Assembly (NCBI GenBank): GCA_002778195.1
Contig: PCDI01000006.1
Span: 2,237,950 to 2,301,949 of the forward strand
Direction of reading: 5' to 3'
DNA: 64,000 nucleotides
Origin: Raffaelea ambrosiae
Taxonomy: Eukaryota > Ascomycota > Sordariomycetes > Ophiostomatales > Ophiostomataceae
The notes below the pieces were generated by a model. It saw nothing but the letters and a program-made list of their open reading frames with translations, searched no databases and was not told the DNA's origin. The translations under genes and the position numbers were made by a program. Positions 11,646-23,461 of this stretch are shown piece after piece. The number at the start of each line of letters is the position of its first letter. The stretch's first letter is position 1.

Positions 11646-13927
11646 AGGCAAAGAAAGAAACGATGACGAAATACGGAGTGCAAAGAAAAGCAAGACATAA
11701 AAGAAAATAAGAGGAGAAAAACAAGACAAGGGGACAAGCATGCGATGCAGGGAGACCACATGCTGTGACACACTTACTATCGACGTCATGGCACAGAGGT
11801 GCCTGGGCCCTATCTTATCAGGGCCAGTGTCTCGTTTGGCAGGTGCAGGCGGGAGAGGAGAAGAAAAAGAAAGAGACGAGGAGAGGATGCGGAACGTTGG
11901 CGAGGCGAGAAGAGCATTGGCGATGTTGGCGAGAAATTGAAGAGGAAGCTGAAGTTCGAGAAGAAATTCGAGAGAAAAAGTGTGTGCAAGTTACGGCCGA
12001 GACCAAAAAAAAAAAAAAAAATAGCAGCCAAACGGAAAAAAAAAGAGGGCGAAAGGATGCTGCCGGAAGGAAGGAGCGAAAGAGGGTGTAGCTAATAGCT
12101 GTTGTCTAGCTTGTCGTTTCCCTTTTCGGTCTGTCGTGTGTCTCGTTATTTGGAGTCGGTCCGGCAGACTGGAAGCAGACTGGAAGCAGACACGCGAGGT
12201 TGGCGAGGAGGGCGGGAGGGGGGAGCGAGGAACAAAGAAGGAAGGGAGGCATGCACGCAGGGTGCTCTCGGAGTGCCCTTTTCAAGGAAGGAGGGAACGG
12301 TCCTCGCTTCTTTCGTCTGTTCTCAAGAAAGGAAGGAGCGACCGAGGCTATCGACAAGGCGAGGGAAGGAGCGAGGGAGCCACGCGTAGCAAATGAGTGA
12401 CAAGGGGCCAGAGAAGTCGACCAAAAGACCAAAGACCAGAAGACCAAAGAGCCGCTTATGAGAAGAGGGAAAAGGAAGAGAACAGGGTGCAGACACCGAT
12501 AATATGGATCTCAGTAGGTGGAAGGAGGTGGCACTTGTGTGAGACCGGTCTGGGAATCAAGGAGAGCGTTGTGGTGCCGGCGTGGACGGACGGGATGGGA
12601 TGGCATGGGTGTTTGGACTGTTTCCGTCGCTTTCGCGAGTGTGGTAGACCAGAGAGCTCCAGAGTCTGGTTCAGAGTCTGGCGAGAGTCGGGTGAGCGTC
12701 TGGCGAGAGTCTGGTTCCAGAATCCGATAGAGTGGTGTTTGTTTGTGTGGTTTGTGCGGGTTGTGTGCGTCTGTGTTTGTATGCGTGTTTGTCTCTCACC
12801 CGCGGGGTTTTGCTCCGACAAGCGGAAGCGAGTGGTTCACTAGTTAATACATTGCAGTACGGAATGTTATTCGTAGTAAGAACCCTTGCCTGTCCCCAAA
12901 CACAAAACACGAGCACACGCAAACAGGGCCCTCCTCGCTTTCTGGGTCGCGGTGGAGATCGTGTCCAGCGTTCGAAACGGGTCTCTTTGGCAATTGGGAC
13001 GTCCTGACTGGGGAGGGGGGGGGACAGTGGAGGAGGATGCATACAGGAGTACCAAGGAATGGAAATGGAAGGGGAGAGAAGGATAAGAGGGGCGAAGATT
13101 TCTACGGTGCAATCGCACTTATTTCTAATAACCAGTGTTGCTACCATGCATTCCAGCCAGACGGGGTCAGGGTCGATCGTTTGTGGGAACGGCACGCCCG
13201 AGGAGGTAACAAGCAAAAAAAGTGGACATGGGATTACTCTTTGGGACCTCGAAGTACTCGTAGTTAATACTCGTAATAGCTACTTATTACTTTCTTTTCC
13301 GCGACACCACCGCCCCCAGCGGGTCTTGGGCTGACCATACGGCTGGCCTGGACTGGACCGGACTGGGTCACTGTGTTACTCGTCGATTTGCCTTGCCCAA
13401 AAAGTGAAGCTAATTAGATCCACCAAGTGGACTTGGCGGGCGCCGGTCTGGCGGGAGGCCAACAGGGAGCCAGGAAGCTACGAGTGAGAATAGACGATGT
13501 CAGGAAAGTACGGTGTACTGTGTATGAGTGCACGAGGTGTCAGGTGTCTACGAGTACGGGTGTCTGCGCGTGACTGCAAGACGACGCATAGCGAATTCCG
13601 CATTCCCCAGGGGTCCCCAGGGGGGGACTGTGGACATCCCGATGCCGATGGGCTGCCGAGATGACGACCCTGGAAACGCGGAAAAGAAAAGGACAGTTTT
13701 CTGTCTTTTCTTGTCGGCACGTGTGAAAAAGCCGGGGAGCGAAGGTGTGTAAGGTGTGTACTATGTAGTTATTATTACGTGGGAAGTGGAAGGATTCATG
13801 CTACTACTCTGTATCTCACATCGAGTGGGTAATTGGCCAATTCACCCCTGGGTGGCCCCAGCCGGGCTTCATTCCGTGCGCTGCCGAAGTGTCTCGACAG
13901 ACGGCATGGCAGACAGTGACGGGCACC

Positions 13928-14007
13928 GACAGACACTGACAGACACTGACAGACACTGACAGATACACTGACAGACACTGACAAATACACTGACAGATAC
14001 ACCGACA
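13928..14007 (+). repeat. Minisatellite, 10-12 bp ACTGACAGAC/ACTGACAGATAC units
   Basis: The array begins with perfect 10-base units of the type GACAGACACT and continues with 12-base variants (ACTGACAGATAC, ACTGACAAATAC). Direct reading shows about seven units over 80 bases. There is no spacer structure. Confidence 0.85.
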
Positions 14008-15988
14008 AGGAGAGGGACGGGACGGCAGAGAACAGGGACCAAACGGACAGACTGACATGCTTTGTCCCATGTGCAACACGACGCTGCCATTCCTCGTTAT
14101 TTTCGCCTTGCCGAAATGCAGGCACACGCAATTTTTCCCATTCACTACAGGGTACGGCAGTGTGAATTTTTTTTCCCTGGCTCGGCTGTCGTTCCCGAAA
14201 ACGTCCCGAGAGAGCGAGAGAGAGAGGGAGAGAGAAAGAGAGAGAGAAAGAAAAAGAGAGACTAACTACCAACTAAAAATATGACACAAGAGGGCGGGAT
14301 CCCAAAAAGGCGGAAAAGTGACAGAACGGCGAATCAATCACAAAAAAAAGGCGTGTACCCGCTACCCGCCCCCGTTTGGGTCCAGCGCCGGGGAAAGTGC
14401 CTTAGTGCAAAATGTGGAGAGAAAGAGAGTACTCGTACAATGTAAGCGTGAGAGAGAGGAATGAAAGGGAGGGGAGGGGACCTGCCCGCCGCTTCGGGGC
14501 ACCTCTTACCTGACTGCTGGGACAGGCAGGGGGGTGCTGCAGGGCAGGTGTTGGTGCCTGGCGGGAAGGTATTATGGAGAAGACGAATGCGGTGTTGGAG
14601 GACGAGAGCTCCAAAATGAGAAACGACAGAAAATGCGTGGATGCGTGCATGCCTCAGGTTCACGTACTCAATACGAGTACGGACTGCCCTGCTCTGCGTT
14701 TGAGCGGCGGAAACGGGGACCATCACATACACGGTACTTTGTACAGGGATATCGTTTGCCATCCCCGTGTAATTCTACGAGTTCTAGGCGCCGTCCTGGT
14801 CTGTTTCGGGAAGCATCATGCAAGCATATACCCTTACCCTGTTTGGAGGGAAGGGGGGCCGGGAGAGGGGGGAGCAAAGTCAAGACTGGCCCATCTGTTT
14901 CGGGCGCGTTGCTGCACAGCGGAACGCTCGCCGATCATCAGGCCATCTAGGGATGCCCGTGCTGCAACATCGTACATAAATGGACACGGGGCGGAAGCGG
15001 GAGAGCGGAGGGGGAGAGAAGGAGAACTTGGTGAAAAAGAGTGTTCCGTGGCAGTACTCGCATGCCAGATACAGGGACAGATGCATCCATCTCACATGCG
15101 CTGCAGGGCAAGGAATGCAGGGCAACGCAAAGGGGGACAGAAGAGGAAAGACCCGAATGCTATTATGCAAAAGGAAATAAGAAGGAGGTTAGCGGCAGCC
15201 TGCATAAGCCTGGCCAGTGATCACACCGAAGAATCCCCATATTACTAGTATTGTTATTTTCTCGCCGTGCGCAAACGCCTGAACGGCTTTTTTTTTCTTT
15301 GCACAGTACGGTGTATAAGCGTGTGCATGTGTGCGGCACATGCATCTCAGAGACAGCATGTGAGAGGGTGCCTGCAAGAGAGAGAGAGAGACGGGAAGTG
15401 GTGGTCGGGGAAGTGGAGGTGGGAAAGTGGACAACGGGAAGGGGGAGGTCTTCTTCCGGTAACTGGCTGAGCAATGCTACTATGAAGACGGCACGGGAAA
15501 GTGCATGCTCGATGCCCATCTCGGTTGTAGGATACACACACAACACGCGCGCCAACAAACGAGCGGCTTGCCTGTTGTTCTGTCTTTCTTGTGTCTCCCG
15601 ATCAGCCGGACGGGCCGCCAAATGAAGGAAAAGGATGGCTTTTTTCTGGTGTATTTTTCTGGTGGACAGGTTTGCGCATCGTGTTACCGGCGGTTCATCC
15701 CATCTTGCCTGTTCTGCATATTGAAGAAGACAGATGATCCGGAGCAAGATGCACTGTGGTCATATCTAAGACAGTAGCCATATCAACCGCCACAAACCAT
15801 AGCACAACTGCCCAGAATATGGGGGGGGGGAACACTGCATTCGTAAACGGGCGCTCGCCAAAAATCAGACGAACCACACCAGACCAAAAACTGGTTTGCA
15901 GGGCAACAACACAAACAAAACCCCCCCAGAACCGAGCACGAAAGGAACTTTGATTCGCATTGTCCCAGTGTTCCTGGGCGGGCCTGTA

Positions 15989-16024
15989 CCCAAATTTAGA
16001 GAGGCAGGATGATCCAAATTTGGG
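15989..16024. repeat. Inverted repeat, 9-bp arms with 18-base loop
   Basis: CCCAAATTT at 15989-15997 is perfectly complementary to AAATTTGGG at 16016-16024. No T run follows and no gene end is adjacent, so I do not call it a terminator. Confidence 0.55.
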
Positions 16025-16366
16025 ACGATAATAGAAGGCCACACACTGCATGTTATGCATCATCTCTGATCGTGTGCTTCTGTTGCCCTGCATTCCCTTC
16101 CTGCGGGCTGTCTGCTCTGCTTAAAAGAAATTAAAAATTAAAAATAAAAGAGGTGTGAGTGGGTTGGGTTGTTGTGTGCCTGCATGAGCATGGAAGCCCG
16201 CCTGGAACGTTCTCTGGGGGGGGACGACAAGAGACGAAAGGAGACGTAGGAGACAAAGTAGACAAAAAAAAATTTAAAAAATACAAGCAACAGGGACAAG
16301 AAGTCTTTGTCTGTGAGCCTGAGGAATCTCTGCGCAAGCGTGCTGCACGAGACTTCCCCCCAGCGT

Positions 16367-16429
16367 TGCGTGCGTGCGTGCGTGCATGCGTGCATGCGTG
16401 CATGCACGCACGCACGCACACACACATAC
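16367..16429. repeat. 63-bp alternating purine/pyrimidine tract (Z-DNA candidate)
   Basis: Strict alternation of pyrimidine and purine runs from TGCGTGCG through TGCATGCA and GCACGCAC to CACACATAC. The centre is a 16-bp perfect palindrome (16395-16410). TG/CG/CA dinucleotides of this length favour left-handed DNA or cruciform extrusion under supercoiling; that consequence is inferred. Confidence 0.8.
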
Positions 16430-17754
16430 CGTACATACGAGTGTACGAGTAGTACACACCCCCGAAAAAAAGTGCCCGAGCGCAGTGCTGTTTCGAAAAA
16501 ACCCGCAGCTTCCTCAAACGGACAGCGCACATGGCAAGACAGGGGTTGTGTCTGGGTAGGTAGTTTTTATTACGAATGCATAGCACCTACGAGTAAGAGA
16601 CCATCATCGTGCATAGCTAACTACATAGTAGGCTTTCGTCAGACAATGCGAGCATACGAGTACTCGCACACTCTTGTGGTTCCTCTTGGGAGCAAAATGC
16701 ACCACAACTTACCACACAAATATACCACCAGAAAAAAAGCAAAGCACACATAACTGGAAAAGACTGGCAAACGGCCACCACCCAATTTCAAAAAGGTGCA
16801 GCTTGATTCGGGCTGCTCTTCTCTTCTTTGAAATTAAAAGGAACGGGCAAAAAAAGGCAGTCCGTAACCAAACAGGAAATACGGTGGACGGGCCGTACCA
16901 CCATGTACGATAACAAGACTGATACCATGCCATCCTGCCCAGAGGAATAAAAAAAACACCCCCATTTCAGGGCGTCCAGCGCTTGCTCTGCAGACACGAT
17001 TGCCGCAAGTAGCAAAAGAGTCCGCCCTCCGTCCCGTCCCCCCTTGCCGCCCGGCGGCAAGGGGAAAGAAAAAAAAAGGCCCACACCCACCACACGTGGC
17101 AAAAACGAGGTCGAACCAAAGGAGAGGGCCGTCGTAGGGTGATATCGACCCAGAGAGGGGACCATCCTAATATCGTGTGTCGACCAAGAGGGTGTGGCCT
17201 ATCGTGTTTCTGCTCTTTGCCCTGGAACCCCTTCCTCGCTCTCTCGTGGTCTGGGCAGGGAACGGATGCTCAGACTCTTTCTCTTTCTTTCTTTCGGGGC
17301 GGATGCAACCCCGGGACACCACAGAACAAAGACCGAGGGGAGAAAAAGCCATGTGGCTTTTACGAGTCCCCCCCCCCCCCGGTGCAAGTAGAAAAAATAC
17401 TCGTGTGGGAAGAGCTTGACCACGACAATCGTCTTTCCTTGTTCTCTCACCGGAAGCTCGGGAGAATGCATCAACTTGGTTGGATACCACGGCACGCACT
17501 CTCTCTGTCGTTGCATTTTGCCATCGTAAGTTGTCGACCGTGGAAAGGCGACTACGCTCTTCCGGGGAGAGACTACCACCGTATGACTCTCTCTATCTCT
17601 GCTTTCTAGTCTCCCGGCGGCACCCTAGAGATACTGCGATGTACTTCAGTTTTCTTCTCCCTCTCTCTCATCCCTGTACATAGTAGACTCCTATTGCATC
17701 ATGCCTCTCTTTGACGTCTTTTCATGTCCCCTCTCTGACCGAACCCTGCTTTGC

Positions 17755-17795
17755 CATGCGAGAATCGAACCACTGTCTTGCCAGTGGACTACGAA
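17755..17795 (-). pseudogene. Possible tRNA-derived relic
   Basis: On the minus strand an A-box match (TAGTCCACTGG, 17791-17781) is followed only 9 bases later by a B-box match (GGTTCGATTC, 17771-17762). A D-arm can be drawn (GTC/GAC stem), but the anticodon arm is missing, the T-stem does not pair and no acceptor stem closes. Chance similarity cannot be excluded. Confidence 0.25.
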
Positions 17796-18557
17796 CACAT
17801 GTTCGCGATTCCCCTGCACGGCCTCGACGTGGTACGATGGCGCGATGCTCCTATTGCCCTCGTGGCCACGATGATACCCAATGATCAGATAAAAGCGAGA
17901 AAGGCCTCATCTTCCATCGTGACTTGACTACCGTGGTATCTCGTAGTTACATAGTACATAATAGAACGAAACCACTCCCTGTGTGATACGAAAAATGCGT
18001 TCTTATCACGGCAGCTCGTCGAGCGAGGTCTTCGCCCCTGGTTGTCTGCCTCCCCGTGCATGTATCTTACTATGCATCGTCTTCCAATCCTGACTGACAC
18101 CCATATTCCATGTTCTCTACCAGCGTGCTCTACCCTCCTTTACTTGAAAAAAAAAAAACATACAGAATAAATAGGTATAGTCGGCGCCGAGCACACACGC
18201 AGAACCGGACAAAAAGAACAGCATGATGAGAGGTGGAAAACAAAGTATTCCAGACGAGAAAGACAACAGCGTTTTAACGCAGATGGCCCATATGAAATCT
18301 TGAGCACTTCCGTCCACACGTAAGAAATCAATGCTTTATCCTAATGCTCGCGAGTCATTACGATATAACTAGAAAACTCCCCTACGAAAAAACAAACAAA
18401 TACGAATCCCAGAAAGTCGCTCAATAGCTTCCGTGAAATGTTAAAAGACTCCCAAAAAAACAAATAATAGTGAAAGGTTCACAAAACAACGCTCCTCACA
18501 ACCCCTCGCAACCCCTCGCAACCTGCAGTCTGCAGCCTCGCTATTCTCCCGTCCAGC

Positions 18558-21241
18558 TCAGGGCGTGTCCACGAATGGGTCGACCTCTTGCCGCTTGGCC
18601 GCCGGCTGCTCTGCGGTGTCGGAGCTGCTGCTGTGCACACGTCCACGCGTATGAACGTTGTTGGTTGTGTTAGCGGTAGCGTCGGCCGCGGCGTCGGCGT
18701 TCGTCTCAGGAGGAAAATCGATAGATCCGTACTTATTCTCCCACAGCATCCGCATCACATCGTAGATAAACTTGTACTGCACCTCGGCCTGCACCATGGT
18801 CCGCCGCTGCTCCCGCAGCTGGTTGACCGTCGAGAAGATAAGGTCGGTACCCCTGGTTTCGCTGAGTGCGCGTCGCGACTGACTGGACCTGGTTGATGTG
18901 CCCGACACGCCAGAACCAGCCGACTGAGGCAGTGTCTGGTTGACCCATGGCAGTACCTCATTATCGGCACTGCTATCGTCCGAAGCCGGAGCCCGCCCGC
19001 GCGCCTGCTGGTCACCGCCGTTGTCGGCCGCGTCGTTCTCCCCAGAGGGCGCGAGCACGCCGGCCTCCAGTTCACGATACAGGTGCTCCAGCGCAATGAA
19101 TGTGCCGGACCGGCCCACGCCAGCACTGCAGTGTACGATACGCGGGTTGTCTGCGTCGGCGTTCTTTTCAGCCGAGAGCCGCATCAGGCCGAAGAAGCTC
19201 TCGAGATCGTCCAGTGACGGTACGCCAAAGTCCGGCCACCGCTTGTACAAAAAGTGGTACACCGTACGCTCGTCCTCGTAGTCTTGCTCATCGAAGGCCG
19301 CCCTGGCAGTAGCTTCCGGGGTGGCCCCGTCCATATGCACGCTGCTGTCGCCATTGTTCACGCTGTTCACCTCCGAGGTAGGCCCGCTCACCGCATCACC
19401 TTCCGGGGCCGCATCGGTGGTTGCCTTGGTTGTTGCATCATTGCTCGGAGCGGCAGCTCCGCTGGGGGCAGCTGCTGGTGCAGTGGCCGTCGAAGGTGCT
19501 GCGGTCTCCGTCCTGGCCTTGCGGTGCACTCGGAGCACAATCCGCCTCAGTTCGATCGCGTCACCCATGTCCGTCTCCTCAATGGCTTCGCACCGCACGC
19601 TGGCCTGAAATCCATCGCCAAACTCGTCGCGCTCGTTGATCAGCATAGGCGGGTCGTCTGGGTGGCGCGGGAAGTACGGGTAGCACTTCTCTGTGACACC
19701 CTCGTGAGTCTCTGTGAGCATGACAATGACGGCCGGCGACCGCAGCTGCTCGTAGACCATGCGCCAGACATGATCGACAGAGGACTGCTTGGGACCCTGC
19801 ATGGCGATATACCGGTCAGGCGGACGCGCAGCGTGGGCGGGCGCTGTGGTCGTCAGCACAATGGGCGAGGCATTTATGTAGTCGACGCGGCCAGCAGGCA
19901 CCTTGAGGCGCACACGATTCTTCTCCCACGGCTGGATATTAAGATAGCGGTCAAGCGCCCTGACGTGGCTGCCGGTTACTTTGGCCCACGGCCCATTGGG
20001 GGCCATGCTAGGGTTGTTCACGCGGCGGTGTTCCAGCACTGCCAGATCGTAGAATTTGCGTGCGATGTCTGTTCAGGTCGGGCGAAGAAAAATGTTTCAG
20101 ATTCGAGGTTAGCCACTGTATGACAAAACGCCCGGCCAGACCACAATAGACAAAGGGGACACCAGAAAAGACTCCAATCCTCCGGGAAAAGACGGGGAAA
20201 AGGAGACGCAGGGCACGTATGCCACATACCTAGATCGGACAGAGTCAAGAAGGACGGGGCCATGGCCGATGTGTGGCCATTCTCCTCGGATACAGCCGTG
20301 TCCGTGGACACGGCTGTGTCACCCGCGCCTTGTACGGTGGACATGTTTGTGCGTAGAGGAGCGCTGCCGCCGAGGTCCTTTCCTGAAGGCAGGCTAATGT
20401 TCTGGAACTGGTTGTTCAGGGCTGTGGTAGGTGATAGGGGTTGGCCAGCAGCGGACCCTGGCGGCGAAATGCGTCCGCGCTTGGTCGAGACGCGCAAGAG
20501 CCCGCGGAAGGGTGAGCGCGACGTGCGGGAGGAGGAGGACTCGCGGAGACGAGTTTTGGGATGGAGAGGCTGCGGCTGTGGCTGCGGCTGCGGCTGCGGC
20601 TGCGGCTGCGCTTGCTGTGCGTGCTGCTGCGGATCGAGCTTTTCCTGCAGCTGCTGTCGCAAGAGCTGGACCTGCTCGTCGTGCTCGGGCAGCTGCAGCT
20701 TCTTCTGAGACGTGCGGGCGGGGTGCGAGGTGGGCGGCAAGAAGGAGGACGAGGACGAGGATGCGGACAGCGGCACGGAAGAAGAGTTGTATGGTGACGG
20801 AGGCGTCGACGACCGGGAGGGCGGTTTTGCGAGCAGGTCTAGCTGCAGCGGTTCCAGCAGTGGTTCTGAGAGGAGTGCTTCTGGCTGCGGTTCAGACTCG
20901 GGTTGTTGAGGCGGATTCTCAGACTGGCCGTCGCTTTTGCCGCTTTGGTCATATTTTTCTTCTTTGGTACCTGCTGCGACTGCCGGCGCGGTGGCCGTGG
21001 TTAGCGCGGCGCTTGCACCAAGCTTTGCTGGGTCGGCCGACACCGAGACCGCTGCGGCCGTCGTTGTGGCCACCGTTGTTGTGGCTGCTGCAGTCTCTGC
21101 TGTCGGGACCGCTGCCGCTGGTTGAGACGTCACGGGTGGCGATGCTGCCGTTGCTGCCGTTGCTGCCGTTGCTGATGTAGCTGTCGCAGTGGCAGCAACG
21201 GCGTGCTTCTTATGACGTCTGAACCGCGCCAAGCGATCCAT
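18558..21241 (-). CDS. Classical protein tyrosine phosphatase with long disordered N-terminus
   Basis: Two minus-strand exons, 21241-20230 and 20068-18558, are joined over a 161-base intron (GTATGT donor, AACAG acceptor, phase 1) and give 840 aa. The catalytic domain covers roughly residues 338-810: the KNRVRLKVP and DYINAS substrate-recognition region, the PDRYIAMQGPK block, the WPD loop at about 615-617, and the P-loop HCSAGVGRSG at about 650-659 with catalytic Cys near 651 and Arg near 657. A later Gln-rich QAEVQYKF block supplies the Q-loop. It hydrolyses phosphotyrosine; fungal relatives act on MAP kinases or Cdc2, but the substrate here cannot be read. The first 337 residues are Ala/Thr, Ser and Pro-Gln repeats without a domain, and two low-complexity inserts interrupt the catalytic domain. 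The Met at 21241 was preferred over an upstream in-frame Met at 21778 because the extension looks like untranslated sequence. Confidence 0.9.
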
Positions 21242-23461
21242 AACGAGCGCGGACGACTCCCTCCGCCCAAAAAGGAACAGAGGCACAGACGGTGCACGGT
21301 AGACAGACAGACACAGAGAAAAGGACAGGGGGGGGGTCAGATGTTGGCGCCCCGACCAGGATGCGACGCAAGGGGGGGGTAAAAAAGACAACGACCAAAA
21401 AAAAAGGAAGCCAGGAAAAGAGAGGACGGCACGGGCAGTTGGGCAGAGAGTTGAAGCAGGACGCCGTGGGCACAATGAGAACGAGAAAGAAAACAAGAGC
21501 CGGAAGAGACAGGCACGATCAAGGATGCGCGAAGAAAGCGGGACAGGAGAAGAAGAAAACGAAACAATAGAAAAAGGAGACAATGCTGGCATGAACAATT
21601 TTGGATGAAGCAGAAATGGCAGTCCCGTTTTCGGTCCCAGAAGGAGCCGCCATGTCGCGACAGGGGTCGCACCTTCCCTGAGATTTTCTCGGCGCTTGGG
21701 TCCTTCTCTGTGTGCGTACGGTGCGTGGTGCATCTGCTGTCCCACCGGATGGCCTCTGCCCCACTTGCAAGGGAACAATACTCACCTGTGTTTGAGGCTG
21801 CCTCTTGGGGGCAAGAGCGAACGGGCAGTACTGCGCCAGGGTAGAATAACAATACACGACACGCAATCAACGTAAAGTGGGAGCCCACTGGCAGCCTCTG
21901 GCAGGCGGTTTCGTCGTTGGTTCTAGTCTGTCCTGGCCCAGACGGTGCTAGTCGAACGACGCTTTGCTAAGGAAGACTGGGTGTCTTCTCTGCCGGGAGC
22001 GGTAGTCTGCTGTGTTAAGCCACACGAGGCTAGCTGGTGGCCGTTGGAGCCGCCCCTGGCCTGTTCCAAGTAAAATAGAGGGTGGGTTTGGTGCTGTCAA
22101 GAATTTCGCAACGGTTCAACCGGCTGGGCGTGGAGACAAGACGAGATGAGGTTGCAAAAGTGGGAGAGAAGTGAAGGGTGGGTGGGCAGGTAAGCACAAA
22201 ATAAACAATCTCGCAGAGAGGGATGCAATATACTATTAAGACAGAGGAAAAGGGCCGGAATGATGGGTAGCCTGCGCTAGGATTGGAGATAGATAGATGC
22301 CTGGCGGGTCCGTGTGGTTGCTTGCTGCGCTTGTCGAGACGGGTAGAGCCGCATTTGCTTGATGCCGACAATGAGATTGTCTGTTTCCTCCGTCTGCCTC
22401 GCGGGGAAGACGTGACGAGGAAGAGCAAGGGCAAGACACAGGGAACGAGAAGAACGGCAAAATGAAAGCAAAACGAGGCGGGGCCCGGGAAGGTGATAAG
22501 AGCACAAGAAGAACAAATTAAAAAAAAAGGAGATGGGCCTGGAAAAGTGACATGTAACTGAGTGGCAGGTGGGCTCAAAGCGACTCTATATACAGAGGCC
22601 AGAGGAGAGCTGAGACGTGGCCAGGCCAGGGAGCCCAAAGACACCAGACGCACTCACACCTTGGGGGCCGGGCGCCAAAATCCAATCAATCACATATGTC
22701 TTTTGTGATGATCATCACAATCAGAAAGAAACGACCGGGCGGTCACGTGTCGCATGGGCCGTCAGATGGTCCGGGGCCCGACCTGCTCGCGGATCGCGGG
22801 CTGTTGTGCGAACTTCTTGTTTTCAGGAACAAAAACGCGGACCTGATTCGCTCTCGCACCCGCGGGCTTGCAAACGCAAGGGCACGGAGTTCAGGACACA
22901 TTGCGTGCAACTGGTTAGCGAGATCTCCCTCCGAAGAAGCTGTGCGTTGTACCGCAGAAAGACGAACAAGAGAGACAAATTACGTACAAGTGTGAGTGGC
23001 TTGGCCCGGCCGCCCCGACATGCCATTGCCTGAGTGGTCTGACGGGACGGCCTCCGGGGGGGGGGGGGGTTCTACTGTCTGGGCGTCAATGCAGGGCGTG
23101 TGATCTGAAGTGCAGCTGTGCGGATGCCAGTCGAAGTGCTTGCTGTGCGCAGTTCAGGGCGAGATGCGGGGCAAATGACTTTCCAAAAGTGCAGATCTGC
23201 GAAAGAAAAAAGAAAAAAAAAAAGAAAGGAAAAAGAAAGGAAAAAAAAGTTGCATATTGGTTTGTTGTGCTGAGATGAGTGATGGGCGCCTTCGAAACAG
23301 CTCTCCAAGTGCGCCAGTAAATCAGTAGAATACATGCATTGGATATCCCTCCCATCCCGCCAGGCTGTCCCCCCTGGCTTTCATTGCTGCCCATGCTCGT
23401 AAACAACCTTGAAGAAGATCAAAAATAACCGGCAAAAGCATCTTGCGGCGGCCAAACTGCG
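21242..23461. promoter_or_regulatory. Upstream region of the phosphatase and 3' flank of FMP25
   Basis: A 2.2 kb spacer between two minus-strand genes. Just upstream of the phosphatase start it is CT-rich on the minus strand. It carries a G14 tract (23056-23069) and A-rich runs near 23200-23250. No gene is supported. Confidence 0.5.

Larger units (their letters stand above)
9965..18557. other. 8.6 kb gene desert rich in simple repeats
   Basis: No coding region is supported between LST7 and the phosphatase gene. From about 10.2 to 15.2 kb the plus strand is strongly purine-rich, with GA runs and G tracts up to 20 bases. This is the mirror image of a pyrimidine-rich leader on the minus strand, so long 5' regions or non-coding transcripts are possible. 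It holds degenerate tandem repeats (10854-10975, 12155-12190, 12655-12720), a 10-12 bp minisatellite (13928-14007), an alternating purine/pyrimidine tract (16367-16429), a short inverted repeat (15989-16024), a tRNA-like relic (about 17755-17795) and eight of the window's TACGAGTA motifs. Open frames here are low-complexity shadows. Confidence 0.6.

Noticed and set aside
12397..12843. Plus-strand open frame of 148 codons
   Set aside because: Composition follows the local GA- and TG-rich repeats; no recognisable protein features.
13928..14007. CRISPR-like array
   Set aside because: Units are 10-12 bases with no spacers, in a eukaryotic genome; it is a minisatellite.
13796..14272. Minus-strand frame rich in Ser/Val/Leu repeats
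   Set aside because: It is the translation of the 10-12 bp minisatellite and a GA repeat.
21242..21778. N-terminal extension of the phosphatase to the in-frame Met at 21778
   Set aside because: The extra 179 residues are Phe/Leu/Ser/Pro-rich translation of a CT-rich leader; a basic MDRLARFRRHKKH start at 21241 is more natural.
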